Shown here: positions 25,860 through 35,055 of the stretch, piece after piece
Layout of the letters: the number at the start of each line of letters is the position of its first letter
Numbering within the stretch: the first letter of the stretch is position 1
Assembly: GCF_002937075.1 (NCBI RefSeq)
Contig: NZ_NHSJ01000039.1
Coordinates: forward strand, 1 to 64,000
Direction: 5' to 3'
Length of the DNA: 64,000 bases
DNA from: Rhodoblastus sphagnicola
GTDB lineage: Bacteria > Pseudomonadota > Alphaproteobacteria > Rhizobiales > Beijerinckiaceae
The notes under the pieces: generated by a model
What the model saw: only the letters and a program-made list of their open reading frames with translations
Told to the model about the DNA's origin: nothing
The model's database searches: none
Made by a program: the position numbers and the translations under genes

Positions 25860-26639
25860 ATGATCGACGATTCGGCGCTGAAAGCCGCGAAAAAGACCGA
25901 ACCCGAGGGCCTTGGCGAAACCATCGTCGTCATCCTCCAGGCGCTGGCCATCGCCCTGGTGGTGCGCACCTTCCTGTTCCAGCCCTTCAACATTCCCTCG
26001 GGCTCGATGATCCCGACGCTGGAAATCGGCGATTACCTGTTCGTGTCGAAATATTCCTACGGCTATTCGCGCTATTCCTTCCCGTTCGGCCCGCCGCTGT
26101 TCAAGGGGCGCGTGCTCGGCACGCCGCCCAAGCGCGGCGACATCGTGGTGTTCAAGCTGCCGCGCGACAACGAGACCGACTACATCAAGCGCGTGATCGG
26201 CCTGCCCGGCGAGAAGATCGAGATGAAGCGCGGCCGGCTCTACATCAACGATGAAATCGTGCCGCGCGAGGAAATCGACAAGGCGCGGACCGAGGACCTT
26301 TACGGCCATTTTGGCCCGGTGCCGACCTATACCGAAACGCTGCCGGGCGGCGTCGCGCACGTGATCATCGAGATCCAGGGCGACGACGGCTTCAACGACA
26401 ACGCCGGGCCGTTCGTGGTGCCGCCCAACCATTATTTCATGATGGGCGACAATCGCGACAATTCCACCGATTCGCGCGTCCCGCCGGACCAGGGCGGCGT
26501 CGGCTATGTCCCGTTCGAGAACATCGAGGGCCGCGCCGAAGTGACCTTCTTCTCGGTCGGCGACGGCGCGGCGGCCTATGAATTCTGGCGCTGGCCCTGG
26601 ACGCTGCGGCTCGGCCGCATGTTCCACGCGGTCAGATGA
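25860..26639 (+). CDS. lepB: Signal peptidase I
   Basis: This 259-residue membrane protease has one N-terminal transmembrane segment (residues ~20-40). The catalytic Ser49 lies in the PSGSMIPTL motif and the general-base Lys110 in DYIKRVIGLPG. The box E motif MGDNRDNSTDSR lies near residues 195-207. The enzyme removes signal peptides from exported proteins on the periplasmic face. It follows acpS by 45 bases and its stop overlaps the rnc start. The long first half of the periplasmic domain (YSYGYSRYSFPFG) is typical of alphaproteobacterial LepB. Confidence 0.96.
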   Translation: MIDDSALKAAKKTEPEGLGETIVVILQALAIALVVRTFLFQPFNIPSGSMIPTLEIGDYLFVSKYSYGYSRYSFPFGPPLFKGRVLGTPPKRGDIVVFKLPRDNETDYIKRVIGLPGEKIEMKRGRLYINDEIVPREEIDKARTEDLYGHFGPVPTYTETLPGGVAHVIIEIQGDDGFNDNAGPFVVPPNHYFMMGDNRDNSTDSRVPPDQGGVGYVPFENIEGRAEVTFFSVGDGAAAYEFWRWPWTLRLGRMFHAVR

Positions 26640-27388
26640 GCAAGGGAGCCGCCGCCGACCTCGCCGCGCGGGATCTCGCGGGAAAGGATATCGAGGTCAA
26701 GGATCTCGCGGTGCTGGAGGCGCGCATCGGCCACGCCTTCGCCGACCGGTCGCATCTGGTCCGCGCCCTCACCCACATCAGCGCGCTGTCGCCGTCGCCG
26801 CGCCGCGCGGATTCCTACCAGCGGCTGGAATTTTTGGGCGACCGCGTGCTCGGCCTCGCCATCGCGGCCATGCTGTGCGCGCATTTCCCGGAGGCGGAGG
26901 AGGGCGAGTTGTCGCGCCGCCTCGCCGTGCTGGTGCGCAAGGAATCCTGCGCCGACGTCGCGCGCGAATGGGGCGCCGGCGAGTTCTTGCGGTTGGGCGA
27001 GGGCGAGGCGCAAAGCGGCGGCAAGAAGAAGTCGGCCCTGCTCGGCGACATCTGCGAATCGATCATCGGCGCGGTTTATCTCGACGGCGGTTTTGCCGCG
27101 GCGGAGGCCCTGATCCGCCGGGCGTTCCTTGAGCGGATGCAAAACCCGACGCGCCCCCTGCGCGATCCCAAAACCATGTTGCAGGAATGGGCGCAGGCGC
27201 GCGGCCTGACGCCCCCGCTGTACAAGCTCGCCGCCCGCTCCGGGCCGGACCATGCGCCGGCCTTCGTGATCGAGGTGGTGATTCCCGGTTACGCGCCGGT
27301 CGAGGCGCGCGGCGGGTCGAAACGCGCCGCCGAACAGGCGGCGGCGCAAGCCTTTCTCGCGCGCGAAGGGGTTGAAGACCCGACATGA
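26636..27388 (+). CDS. rnc: Ribonuclease III
   Basis: This 250-residue double-strand-specific RNase has the signature RLEFLGDRVLGLAIA, with metal ligands E65 and D69, and LLGDICESIIGAVYLDGG near 135-155 carrying the second acidic pair. A C-terminal dsRNA-binding domain starts near residue 175 and ends SKRAAEQAAAQAFL. It processes rRNA precursors and regulatory duplexes. ATG overlaps the lepB stop and its own stop overlaps era. The first 22 residues are an extra acidic lead not seen in most RNase III proteins. Confidence 0.96.
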   Translation: MSKGAAADLAARDLAGKDIEVKDLAVLEARIGHAFADRSHLVRALTHISALSPSPRRADSYQRLEFLGDRVLGLAIAAMLCAHFPEAEEGELSRRLAVLVRKESCADVAREWGAGEFLRLGEGEAQSGGKKKSALLGDICESIIGAVYLDGGFAAAEALIRRAFLERMQNPTRPLRDPKTMLQEWAQARGLTPPLYKLAARSGPDHAPAFVIEVVIPGYAPVEARGGSKRAAEQAAAQAFLAREGVEDPT

Positions 27389-28287
27389 CCGAACGGACAA
27401 GCTGCGGCTTCGTCGCCTTGATCGGCGCCCCCAACGCCGGAAAATCCACACTCCTCAACCAGTTGGTGGGAGCCAAGGTCTCGATCGTCTCGCGCAAGGT
27501 GCAGACCACGCGCGCGCTGGTGCGCGGCATCGCGCTGCAAGATCAGGCGCAGATCGTCTTCGTTGACACCCCCGGCATTTTCGCGCCCAAACGCCGGCTC
27601 GACCGCGCCATGGTGACCTCGGCCTGGGGCGGGGCGGGGGACGCGGACGTGGTTTGCCTGCTGATCGATGCGCGCAAAGGCTATGACGAGGAAAACGAGG
27701 CGATTTTCGCCGCGCTGCCTCGGATCAAGGCGCCGAAGATCCTGCTGCTGAACAAGATCGACACCATCCCCCATGAACGGCTGCTGGGACTGGCCGCCGA
27801 CCTCAACGCCAAGGCCGAGTTCATCGAAACCTTCATGATCTCGGCGCTCAAGGGCCACGGCTGCGAGACGTTTCTGCGCAAGCTGGCTGGCATGATGCCG
27901 GAAGGCCCCTGGCTCTATCCCGAAGATCAGGTGTCCGACGCGCCGCTGCGTTCGCTGGCCGCTGAAATCACGCGCGAAAAACTGTTCGAGCGCTTGCACG
28001 ACGAATTGCCCTATCAGTCCACGGTCGAGACCGAATTGTGGAAAGACCAGCCGGACGGCTCCGCGAGAGTCGAGCAGACGATTTATGTCACCCGCGAGGG
28101 GCAGAAGAAGATCGTGATCGGCGAGGGCGGCAAGACCATCAAGAGCATCGGTTCGGCGGCGCGCAAGGAAATCATGGAAGCGGCGGAACAGAAAGTGCAT
28201 CTGTTCCTGTTCGTGAAAGTGCGCGAGAACTGGGGCGACGACCCCGAGCGCTACCGCGAAATGGGGCTGGAGTTCCCGAAGAAATAG
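27385..28287 (+). CDS. era: GTPase Era
   Basis: This 300-residue Ras-like GTPase has G1 GAPNAGKS (residues 14-21), a G2 region with TTRALVRGIA, G3 DTPGIF, G4 NKID near 120 and SALKG. A C-terminal KH RNA-binding domain follows (KKIVIGEGGKTIKSIGSAARKEI near 232-255). Era binds the 3' end of 16S rRNA and helps assemble the 30S subunit. It is translationally coupled to rnc by an ATGA overlap, the classical rnc-era pairing. Confidence 0.97.
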   Translation: MTERTSCGFVALIGAPNAGKSTLLNQLVGAKVSIVSRKVQTTRALVRGIALQDQAQIVFVDTPGIFAPKRRLDRAMVTSAWGGAGDADVVCLLIDARKGYDEENEAIFAALPRIKAPKILLLNKIDTIPHERLLGLAADLNAKAEFIETFMISALKGHGCETFLRKLAGMMPEGPWLYPEDQVSDAPLRSLAAEITREKLFERLHDELPYQSTVETELWKDQPDGSARVEQTIYVTREGQKKIVIGEGGKTIKSIGSAARKEIMEAAEQKVHLFLFVKVRENWGDDPERYREMGLEFPKK

Positions 28288-28327
28288 CTCGCCTCACGCT
28301 TCCTGCGTTTGCTGGTAAAATCCAACG

Positions 28328-29038
28328 ATGGAATGGTCCGAGCGCGCCCTTGTGCTGGGCGTGAAAAAGCACGGCGAGACCAGCGTCATTCTTGAAGTGA
28401 TGACGCGCGGCCACGGCCGCCATGTCGGGGTTGTCCGCTCCGGCCGCTCGAAAACCATGCAGCCGGTGCTGCAACCCGGCAACGAAGTCGCCGCCACCTG
28501 GCGGGCGCGGCTTGAGGACCATATCGGCGCCTTCGTCGTGGAGCCGCTGACGCTGCGCACGCATCTGCTGATGGGCGACGTCCGCGCCCTGCATGGGGTC
28601 AACTGGCTCGGCGGCCTGCTGCGGCTGTTGCCGGAACGCGATCCCCACCAAAACCTGTTCGACATGGCGGCGGCGCTGCTCGCGCATTTGTGCGACCCGC
28701 TGGCGCCAAGCCTGTTGGTGCGCTTCGAACTCGCCCTGCTGGCCGACCTGGGGTTCGGGCTCGATCTTGAAAAATGCGCGGCGACGGGAACAACGGACAA
28801 CCTGATTTACGTCTCGCCGAAAAGCGGCCGCGCGGTCAGCGGCGAGGCCGGCGCGCCCTGGGCCGACAGGCTTTTGCCGCTGCCGTCGTTCCTGCGCGAG
28901 GGACCGGGCGCCTCGCCGTCCCCCGACGCGATCCGCGACGCGCTGCGCCTGACCGGCTTTTTCCTCGACCGCGATGTGTTCGCGCCGCGCGGGCTGAAAC
29001 CGCCGGATTCGCGCGCGGCCTATCTGGCCGGGCTCTGA
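28328..29038 (+). CDS. recO: DNA repair protein RecO
   Basis: This 236-residue protein has an N-terminal OB-fold (MEWSERALVLGVKKHGETSVILEVMTRGHGRHVGVVRSG) and a helical C-terminal domain with FELALLADLGFGLDLEKCAATG, whose Cys corresponds to part of the zinc-binding region in some RecO proteins. RecO loads RecA onto SSB-coated single-stranded DNA in the RecFOR pathway. It lies 40 bases after era and ends the operon. A palindromic repeat follows, then moeA on the opposite strand. Confidence 0.93.
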   Translation: MEWSERALVLGVKKHGETSVILEVMTRGHGRHVGVVRSGRSKTMQPVLQPGNEVAATWRARLEDHIGAFVVEPLTLRTHLLMGDVRALHGVNWLGGLLRLLPERDPHQNLFDMAAALLAHLCDPLAPSLLVRFELALLADLGFGLDLEKCAATGTTDNLIYVSPKSGRAVSGEAGAPWADRLLPLPSFLREGPGASPSPDAIRDALRLTGFFLDRDVFAPRGLKPPDSRAAYLAGL

Positions 29039-29105
29039 GGCAAAGAAGCGAAACAACCGCTTCAATTCCGGCGCCAGATAAGCGCCACGAATCGTCGGCG
29101 CGCTT

Positions 29106-29158
29106 CCCTTCTCCCCTTGCGGGAGAAGGTGTCGCGCGCAAGCGCGACGGATGAGGGG
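29106..29158. repeat. Two-hairpin intergenic repeat
   Basis: The stem CCTTCTCCC / GGGAGAAGG (29107-29129) is followed by a second hairpin, GTCGCGC-GCAA-GCGCGAC (29131-29148), and GATGAGGGG. The same arrangement in reverse, with a different second hairpin, is at 47481-47537. Confidence 0.8.
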
Positions 29159-29214
29159 TTCGTTCCTTGCGATGCGGACGATTCACTTATTTTGTCACGT
29201 CGCCTAAATCCGCG

Positions 29215-30435
29215 TCATTCCGTCAGCCGCAAGACCAAAACCTTTTCGCCGCGCGCCAGCGCCGGCGCGTCGCTCTCACGCAGGATCAGGGCCTGCGAGC
29301 GCGCCAGCACGGAATTGAGCGAGGAATCCTGATCCTGTTGCGGCGTGGCGACGAGGCGGCCGTCGTCGCGCCAAGCCAGGGTGGCGCGTAAAAATTCGCG
29401 GCGCGGGCCATTGGCGCGCAGGTCCGCTCCGGCGACGGCGGGCTCAAGCCGATGCGCCGCGCCGACAAGATCGCCACACAAGGCGCGGATCAGCGGTTTT
29501 AGGAACAACTCGCCGCACACCACGGCCGAAACGGGATTGCCCGGCAGTCCCAGCACTTGTGTCGCGCCAATATGCCCGTGGATCAGCGGCTTGCCGGGCT
29601 TCATGTTGATCTTCCAGAAATCCAGCGCCATGCCTTCCGCCGCCAGCGCGCCACGAACGAAATCGCGGTCGCCGACGGAGGCGCCGCCAATGGTGACGAG
29701 CACATCGACGCCGAGGCCAAGCCCCGCGCGGATGGCCGCTTCAATGGCCTCGGGCCGGTCGGGCGCGACGCCGAGATCGCGCGCTTCGCCGCCACAGGCC
29801 GCGATCAGTCCAAGCACGGCATAGGCATTGGAGGCGACGATCTGGTCCGGCCCACGCGGCGCGCCCGGCGCCACCAGTTCGTCGCCGGTGGAGAGCACCG
29901 CAATGCGCGGTTTTCGCGCGACCGGCAGCGCCGGATGGTCGGCGGAGGCGGCGAGGGCGACATCGGCGGGGGTGAGCCGCCGCCCGGCGCGCAAGATGGT
30001 TTCACCCTCGCGGAAATCTATGCCCGCGAGCCGCACGTTCTTGCCCGCCGCGACAACCGTACGCGCGGTGACGACATCGCCCTCGCGCGCGGCCTCCTCT
30101 TGAATAAGAACACTGTCAGCGCCCTGCGGCAGCGGCGCGCCGGTGAAAATCCGCACGGCCTCGCCAGGGCCGCAGCTTCCCGCAAAGCCCGCGCCGGCGG
30201 AGGATTCGCCGACGACTCGCAGCGGCGCGTTGGCGTCCTCGGCCCGCAAGGCGTAACCATCCATCGCGGAGAGAGGCTTTGGCGGCTGGGTGCGTCGGGC
30301 GGCCAGATCGCGCGCCAGCGTCCGCCCGAAGGCGTCGCCGAGCGCAACATCCTCGACGCTGACCGGCCCGCGCGCCTGGGCGAGAATGGCGGCCAAGGCG
30401 TCTTCAACGGAGAGGAGAGGCTTTTTCTCGGTCAT
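29215..30435 (-). CDS. moeA: Molybdopterin molybdotransferase
   Basis: This 406-residue MoeA has an N-terminal DYALRAEDA-type region (SAMDGYALRAED near residue 58), FTGAPLPQGADSVLIQEEA near 92-110, and the MoaB/Mog-like central domain with RIAVLSTGDELV and TIGGASVGDRDFV. The GKPLIHGHIG and LPGNPVSAVVCGELFL motifs follow, then a C-terminal beta domain. It inserts molybdenum into molybdopterin adenylate. It is last in a leftward set after moaC; a palindromic repeat sits in the 145-base gap between them. Confidence 0.95.
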   Translation of the reverse strand: MTEKKPLLSVEDALAAILAQARGPVSVEDVALGDAFGRTLARDLAARRTQPPKPLSAMDGYALRAEDANAPLRVVGESSAGAGFAGSCGPGEAVRIFTGAPLPQGADSVLIQEEAAREGDVVTARTVVAAGKNVRLAGIDFREGETILRAGRRLTPADVALAASADHPALPVARKPRIAVLSTGDELVAPGAPRGPDQIVASNAYAVLGLIAACGGEARDLGVAPDRPEAIEAAIRAGLGLGVDVLVTIGGASVGDRDFVRGALAAEGMALDFWKINMKPGKPLIHGHIGATQVLGLPGNPVSAVVCGELFLKPLIRALCGDLVGAAHRLEPAVAGADLRANGPRREFLRATLAWRDDGRLVATPQQDQDSSLNSVLARSQALILRESDAPALARGEKVLVLRLTE

Positions 30436-30472
30436 TCTGTCCCGCGCGCCTTCACGAAAGCCTCGATCGACT

Positions 30473-30511
30473 CCCTCTCCCCGCTTGCGGGGAGAGGGCA
30501 GGGGTGAGGGG
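30473..30511. repeat. Short palindromic repeat between moaC and moeA
   Basis: CCCTCTCCCCGC-TT-GCGGGGAGAGGG forms a perfect 12-bp stem followed by CAGGGGTGAGGGG. It shares its stem with the longer element at 22719-22784. It may terminate or stabilise the moaC message. Confidence 0.8.
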
Positions 30512-30580
30512 CTGGGGCGTGATCCTCGACGTCATCAGGAAAAGGATAGGGCATTTCCTGATGACCCTGACGCCAATGCC

Positions 30581-31057
30581 TTAGCCCCGCACATAATCCC
30601 CAGATTTTCCACCGGTTTTCAACAGCAATTGCACAGCCTCGATGCGCATGGCGCGGTCCGCCGCCTTGAGCATGTCGTAAATGGTCAGACAGGCCACGGA
30701 CACGGCGGTCAGCGCCTCCATCTCCACGCCGGTCTCGCCCAGAGTTTTCACCCGCGCCGTCACGCGCAAGCCGGGCAGGGCGACATCCGGCGCCACCTCC
30801 ACCTCGACCTTGGACAGCAGCAGCGGATGGCAAAGCGGAATCAGTTCATGGGTCTTCTTGGCGGCGAAAATCCCGGCGATGCGGGCGGTGGCGAACACGT
30901 CGCCCTTCTTGGCCTGACCGGACAGGCAGAGATCCAGCGTCTCCGGCGCCATCAAGACGCGCCCCTCGGCGACCGCCTCGCGCGACGTGCGGTCCTTGCC
31001 GGAGACATCGACCATGCGCGCCTCACCCGCCGCGTTCAGGTGGGTGAGTTCGCTCAT
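30581..31057 (-). CDS. moaC: Cyclic pyranopterin monophosphate synthase
   Basis: This 158-residue MoaC is of typical length. It has [18 protein letters not shown] near residues 15-33, the catalytic-region [13 protein letters not shown] near 70-82, and [23 protein letters not shown] near 108-130, including conserved Glu, Asp and Lys residues. It converts the MoaA product to cyclic pyranopterin monophosphate in molybdenum cofactor synthesis. Its start overlaps the trpC stop (ATGA), so it is coupled to the tryptophan genes, a known alphaproteobacterial arrangement. Confidence 0.96.
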   Translation of the reverse strand: MSELTHLNAAGEARMVDVSGKDRTSREAVAEGRVLMAPETLDLCLSGQAKKGDVFATARIAGIFAAKKTHELIPLCHPLLLSKVEVEVAPDVALPGLRVTARVKTLGETGVEMEALTAVSVACLTIYDMLKAADRAMRIEAVQLLLKTGGKSGDYVRG

Positions 31058-31863
31058 GCCGGCTGGTTGAGCGCGCCATTGAGCAGGGCGCGGGTGGCGG
31101 CGCCGACATCGGCCTGCCGCATCAGCGTCTCGCCGACCAGGAACACGTTCACGCCGGCTTTGCGCAGGCGTAAAATATCCTCGTGCGCATTGATGCCGCT
31201 TTCCGCGACCACCATTCTTTCGCGCGGCACGCGCTGCGACAGCCGTTCGCTCACCCCGATCGACACGGTGAAATCGCGCAGATTGCGGTTGTTGATGCCG
31301 ATCAGCGGGGTTTCCAGCGCCAGGGCGCGGTCGAGTTCGGCCTCGTCATGGGCTTCCGCCAGCACGTCCATGTTGAGGTCATGCGCGGCGGCGTTGAGGG
31401 CTTTCGCCTCGCGGTCGGCGACGCAGGCCATGATGATCAGGACGCAATCGGCCCCGGCGGCGCGGGCCTGATAGACCTGATAGGGGTCGAACAGAAAGTC
31501 CTTGCGCAGGATGGGCAGGCGCACGCTGGCGCGGGCGGCGGTGAGATCGTCGAGCTTGCCCTGGAACGAGGGGCCGTCGGTCAGCACGGACAGGCAGGCG
31601 GCGCCATTGGCCTCATAGGCGCGCGCCAGCGCCGGCGGATCGAAATCGGCGCGAATCAGCCCCTTGGACGGGCTGGCTTTCTTCACTTCCGCGATCAGCG
31701 CGGGCAGGCCGGCCGCCAGCTTGTCGCGAAGCGCGCGCACAAAACCGCGCGGCGGATCGGTGTCGCGCAATTTGCGCTCGAGCGTGGACAGCGGCAACCG
31801 CACCTTGGCCTCCGCAATTTCAGTCCGCTTGTAGGCTTCAATCTTGCGCAAAATGTCGGACAT
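31054..31863 (-). CDS. trpC: Indole-3-glycerol phosphate synthase
   Basis: This 269-residue TIM-barrel enzyme has the family pattern [16 protein letters not shown] near residues 54-69 (catalytic Lys), [33 protein letters not shown] with the second catalytic Lys, [11 protein letters not shown] and VAESGI. It closes the indole ring in tryptophan synthesis. It is a stand-alone TrpC, not fused to TrpF. It follows trpD by 16 bases and is overlapped by moaC. Confidence 0.96.
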   Translation of the reverse strand: MSDILRKIEAYKRTEIAEAKVRLPLSTLERKLRDTDPPRGFVRALRDKLAAGLPALIAEVKKASPSKGLIRADFDPPALARAYEANGAACLSVLTDGPSFQGKLDDLTAARASVRLPILRKDFLFDPYQVYQARAAGADCVLIIMACVADREAKALNAAAHDLNMDVLAEAHDEAELDRALALETPLIGINNRNLRDFTVSIGVSERLSQRVPRERMVVAESGINAHEDILRLRKAGVNVFLVGETLMRQADVGAATRALLNGALNQPA

Positions 31864-31879
31864 GGAACCCCGGTTTTCC

Positions 31880-32908
31880 TCAATTGGCGGTTTCGGCCTC
31901 TTTGCTTGTTCTTATCAGATTTTCAAGCGTATCACGCGCTTTTCCACTGTCCAGAGCCGCTTCCGCCCGCCGCGCGCCCGCCGCGAGCGCATCGGCCTTG
32001 CCCGCGACCACCAGCGCGGCGGCGGCGTTGAGGACGGCGATGTCGCGATAGGGGTTTTTCGCGCCCGCGAGCACGGCGCGCAAGGCGGCGGCGTTATAGG
32101 CGGGATCGCCGCCGCGCAGTTCGGCGAGCGTGGCGCGGGGCAGGCCGGCTTCCTCGGGGGTCACGACGAAGCGCCTGATATTTCCGTGATCCAGCTCCAG
32201 AATTTCTGTCGGCGCGGTGGTGGTGACCTCGTCGAGCCCATCGGCCCCATGCGCGATCCACACCTTTTCGGCGCCCAGCGCATCCAGCGTGTGGGCGATG
32301 TAATCCATCCACTTGGGGTCGGCGACGCCGATCAGCGCGCGGGTGACGCCAGCGGGATTGGACAGCGGTCCCAGCAGGTTGAACAGGGTGCGCACGGAAA
32401 GTTCCTTGCGCATCGGCGCCACCAGCGCCATGGCGGGATGATGCGCCTGCGCCGTCATGAAGCCGATATTGACCTCGCGCAGGCATTTCTCGACCACGTC
32501 GGGCGGGATGCCGATGCGCACGCCCAAGCCGGTCAGCACGTCGGAGGCGCCCGAAAACGACGAGGCCGCGCGATTGCCGTGCTTGGCCACGGGCACGCCG
32601 CAGGCGGCGACAATGATCGCGGCGAGGGTCGAAATATTGTAGGTCTGCGCGCCGTCGCCGCCGGTGCCGACCACGTCGATGGCGCCCGAAGGCGCGGAAA
32701 CCCGCAACATGCGCGCCCGCATCGCCGCAACCGCGCCGGTGAGTTCATCCAGCGTCTCGCCGCGCACCCGCAGGCCCATCAGGAAGGCGCCGATCTGCGC
32801 CGGCGTGGCCTCGCCAGAGAGGATCAGGCCGAACGCGGCTTCAGCCTCGGCGCGACTGAGCGACGCGCGCTCCGAAATCTTGGCGAGGAAGGGTTTGAAC
32901 GCCTCCAT
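31880..32908 (-). CDS. trpD: Anthranilate phosphoribosyltransferase
   Basis: This 342-residue enzyme has the phosphoribosyl pyrophosphate motif [17 protein letters not shown] near residues 78-94, [21 protein letters not shown] near 106-126, and the DEVTT region near 222. It transfers the phosphoribosyl group to anthranilate. ATG 32908 follows a GGGAGG site; a GTG one codon earlier is possible. The spacing to trpG is 13 bases and to trpC 16 bases, so one operon is likely. Confidence 0.95.
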   Translation of the reverse strand: MEAFKPFLAKISERASLSRAEAEAAFGLILSGEATPAQIGAFLMGLRVRGETLDELTGAVAAMRARMLRVSAPSGAIDVVGTGGDGAQTYNISTLAAIIVAACGVPVAKHGNRAASSFSGASDVLTGLGVRIGIPPDVVEKCLREVNIGFMTAQAHHPAMALVAPMRKELSVRTLFNLLGPLSNPAGVTRALIGVADPKWMDYIAHTLDALGAEKVWIAHGADGLDEVTTTAPTEILELDHGNIRRFVVTPEEAGLPRATLAELRGGDPAYNAAALRAVLAGAKNPYRDIAVLNAAAALVVAGKADALAAGARRAEAALDSGKARDTLENLIRTSKEAETAN

Positions 32909-32921
32909 CACATCCTCCCGA

Positions 32922-33530
32922 CTATTTTCTTCCCTTGGCGACGTTCCACTTTTGCGCCAGATCGAGGAAATTCCTCAACAGCGCGTGGCCGTGCTCGGAG
33001 GCGATGCTTTCGGGATGGAATTGCACGCCGTGGACGGGATGGGTGATGTGCGACAGGCCCATGATCAGGCCGCCGGACGTTTTCGCGGTCACGGCGAGTT
33101 CGGTGGGCAGGTTGTCGCGGCGCACCACCAGCGAATGATAGCGCGTCGCCTTGAACGGCGTGGGCAGGCCGTGGAATACGGTCTCGGCGCCGTGATGGAT
33201 CTCCGCGACCTTGCCGTGGATCGGTTGCGGCGCGCGGACAACTTCGCCGCCGAACACCTCGCCGATGGCCTGATGGCCGAGGCAGACGCCAAACAGCGGG
33301 ATTTTCTCACAAGCGGCGCGGATCAACTCGATGCAGATGCCGGCCTCGCGCGGGGTGCAGGGGCCGGGCGACAGCACGAGGCAGTCGGGGTCCTCGGCCA
33401 TGATCTCGTCCACGGTGGCGGCGTCGTTGCGCACCACTTTCACATTGGCGCCGAGCGCGCCGAAATAATGCACGAGATTGAAGGTGAAGGAGTCGTAATT
33501 GTCGATCAGCGTGACGGAAACGGATGTCAT
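32922..33530 (-). CDS. trpG: Anthranilate synthase glutamine amidotransferase component
   Basis: This 202-residue class I amidotransferase has LIDNYDSFTFNLVHYFG at the start, LSPGPCTPREAG near residue 52, the nucleophile Cys in GVCLGHQAIGEVFGG near 81, and the His-Glu pair in VQFHPESIASEHG near 172. It supplies ammonia from glutamine to TrpE. No trpE is adjacent. Many rhizobia carry a fused trpEG, so a separate trpG heading this operon is informative about the lineage. A dual role in p-aminobenzoate synthesis is possible. Confidence 0.94.
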   Translation of the reverse strand: MTSVSVTLIDNYDSFTFNLVHYFGALGANVKVVRNDAATVDEIMAEDPDCLVLSPGPCTPREAGICIELIRAACEKIPLFGVCLGHQAIGEVFGGEVVRAPQPIHGKVAEIHHGAETVFHGLPTPFKATRYHSLVVRRDNLPTELAVTAKTSGGLIMGLSHITHPVHGVQFHPESIASEHGHALLRNFLDLAQKWNVAKGRK

Positions 33531-33663
33531 GACAGCCTCGTTGGAGCGGCTGTTTTGGGCGCGCGCGCAAGGGAAGTCAATTGCAGGGCCCGTTCCGATC
33601 CGCCGCTTTCAAAACACGCCGGCGCGCCCTATATTCTGAAGCGAAGACAATTTGGAGCAGCGC

Positions 33664-34041
33664 ATGGCCGGACGCCCCGTTATGGATCTCACCGACGCAG
33701 CGGCGACGCGCGTGAAAACGCTGGTGGACAAGGCCGCCGGCGCGGCCATCGGCCTGCGGGTCGGCGTCAGGAACGGCGGCTGCGCCGGCATGTCCTACAC
33801 GGTGGAAATGGCCGACGCGCCACGCCCCGGCGAAATTCTGGTCGAGGACAAGGGGGCCAAGGTTTTGATCGACCCGAAAGCCGTGCTGTTCCTGATCGGC
33901 GCGCGGATGGATTTCGAGACGACCAAAATGTCGGCCACCTTCACCTTCAAAAACCCCAACGAAACCGCGTCCTGCGGCTGCGGGGAATCGGTGGCGATCA
34001 CGCCGGTCTCGGAAGAGGCGCTCAGCCAGTTCAACGCCTGA
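33664..34041 (+). CDS. A-type Fe-S carrier (SufA/IscA-like)
   Basis: This 125-residue HesB/IscA-family protein has the three expected cysteines: one in NGGCAGMSY near residue 40 and two in SCGCGES near 107-109. It also has the family's VEDKGAKVLIDPKAVLFLIGARMDF middle section. A-type carriers pass Fe-S clusters from the assembly scaffold to target proteins. ATG 33664 has a GGAG site; a TTG four codons upstream is less likely. It is divergent from trpG. A second A-type carrier is at 42.8 kb, so the two may serve different targets. Confidence 0.92.
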   Translation: MAGRPVMDLTDAAATRVKTLVDKAAGAAIGLRVGVRNGGCAGMSYTVEMADAPRPGEILVEDKGAKVLIDPKAVLFLIGARMDFETTKMSATFTFKNPNETASCGCGESVAITPVSEEALSQFNA

Positions 34042-34088
34042 CCCGCGTTCCCCGAGGCTTGCCAAAAAGTCCCGTTGCGAGGGCCATG

Positions 34089-34184
34089 GTTCGAGACGGC
34101 CCCCTCCGGGGCCTCCTCACCATGAGGGGTGGCAGATTGAGTCCGCGCCTATCGGGTTAACGCCTACACCTGCTGCATGTAGAG
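34089..34184 (-). repeat. Left inverted copy of a ~97-bp repeat bounding an islet
   Basis: Read on the minus strand, it begins CTCTACATG, passes through GCGTTAACCCG and ACCCCTCATGGTGAGGAGGC, and ends GCCGTCTCGAA. The same order appears on the plus strand at 35288-35384 with roughly three quarters of positions shared. Internal symmetry (CCTCCTCACCATGAGGGG) resembles other dispersed repeats. Confidence 0.75.
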
Positions 34185-34338
34185 CGGTCGCGCGCTTGGG
34201 TAAAGGCAGAGAGCGGCTCGAAGGCGACCTTCCCGACACGCCCGCGATGGTCTCTTCATCACCCAAAGCCGACGGTCGCCGCCGTCGCGACGAGCAAAAA
34301 TCAAGACTTTCGCAAAGCACCATATCGAGGCTATCGCC

Positions 34339-35055
34339 ATGAGTCATGTGCCTGTCAGAATATCGAACCAGCAGATTGAGCAGGCGCATTTTGAAGAGTT
34401 TCGCAAAGCTTATGCGTTGCCGCCTGGAGAGATCAAATATTCGGACAAACCGGATGTTTTTTTAAAGGGCGACCGCACGATAGGAATCGAAATTACCAAT
34501 TTCTATGTTCGGCCGAACGAAGCAGAAGGAAGCGAGCAAACGCAGCGGCCGCTTAGAGACGCCATCATATCAAAAGCCCATAAGTTGTATCGAAAAGCTG
34601 GCGGTAAGGAGATCATACTTTCGATCGCTTTTGATCCAGAAATACGAATTACCAAGGATAGATGCAAGGTGTTGCCGCAAATATTGGCGAATTTCGCTAC
34701 GCAAATCGACACGCAACCAGAGGGACAAATCGATACCGATAGCTATCCCGAGATGCCGGAGCTCAATTGGATTCACACGAGCGGCCGAGAATTTCAGAAT
34801 GGCAATTTTGAGCTCGTTCAGTCGTATTCCGTTCCTATAATGCCCGTCGCGAGACTAAACGATATTGTTACCGAGAAAGAAGGGAAGGCCGCCGACTACC
34901 ACAAGTGCGATGCCTATTGGCTATTGATCGTCGTTGATTTCTGGAACCCGGCGCAAGATCAGGAGATCACCACGCAACCGATTAAACTTGCCTCTAAAGT
35001 TTTTGAAAAAATCATTCTCTTCAAGACCTGTCATAGGCAAATCGTGGAGATCTAA
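34339..35055 (+). CDS. Unrecognised protein with a nuclease-like PD...IEIT segment
   Basis: This 238-residue protein is visibly richer in A/T than its neighbours, with AT-ending codons common. An early segment, DKPDVFLKGDRTIGIEITNF (residues ~36-55), then a basic helix, DAIISKAHKLYRKAGGKEI, resembles the core of restriction-endonuclease-like proteins. The usual Lys of the catalytic triad is replaced by Thr, and no full motif can be confirmed. No membrane segment or signal is seen. It is the only gene between the inverted repeats at 34089 and 35384, suggesting transfer. Function unknown; start ATG 34339 is the first clear one. Confidence 0.7.
   Translation: MSHVPVRISNQQIEQAHFEEFRKAYALPPGEIKYSDKPDVFLKGDRTIGIEITNFYVRPNEAEGSEQTQRPLRDAIISKAHKLYRKAGGKEIILSIAFDPEIRITKDRCKVLPQILANFATQIDTQPEGQIDTDSYPEMPELNWIHTSGREFQNGNFELVQSYSVPIMPVARLNDIVTEKEGKAADYHKCDAYWLLIVVDFWNPAQDQEITTQPIKLASKVFEKIILFKTCHRQIVEI

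Noticed and set aside
24687-26627. 646-codon minus-strand frame opposite pdxJ, acpS and lepB
   Set aside because: All three plus-strand genes have complete motifs and coupled starts; the antisense frame has only His/Arg/Gly/Ala-rich low-complexity sequence.
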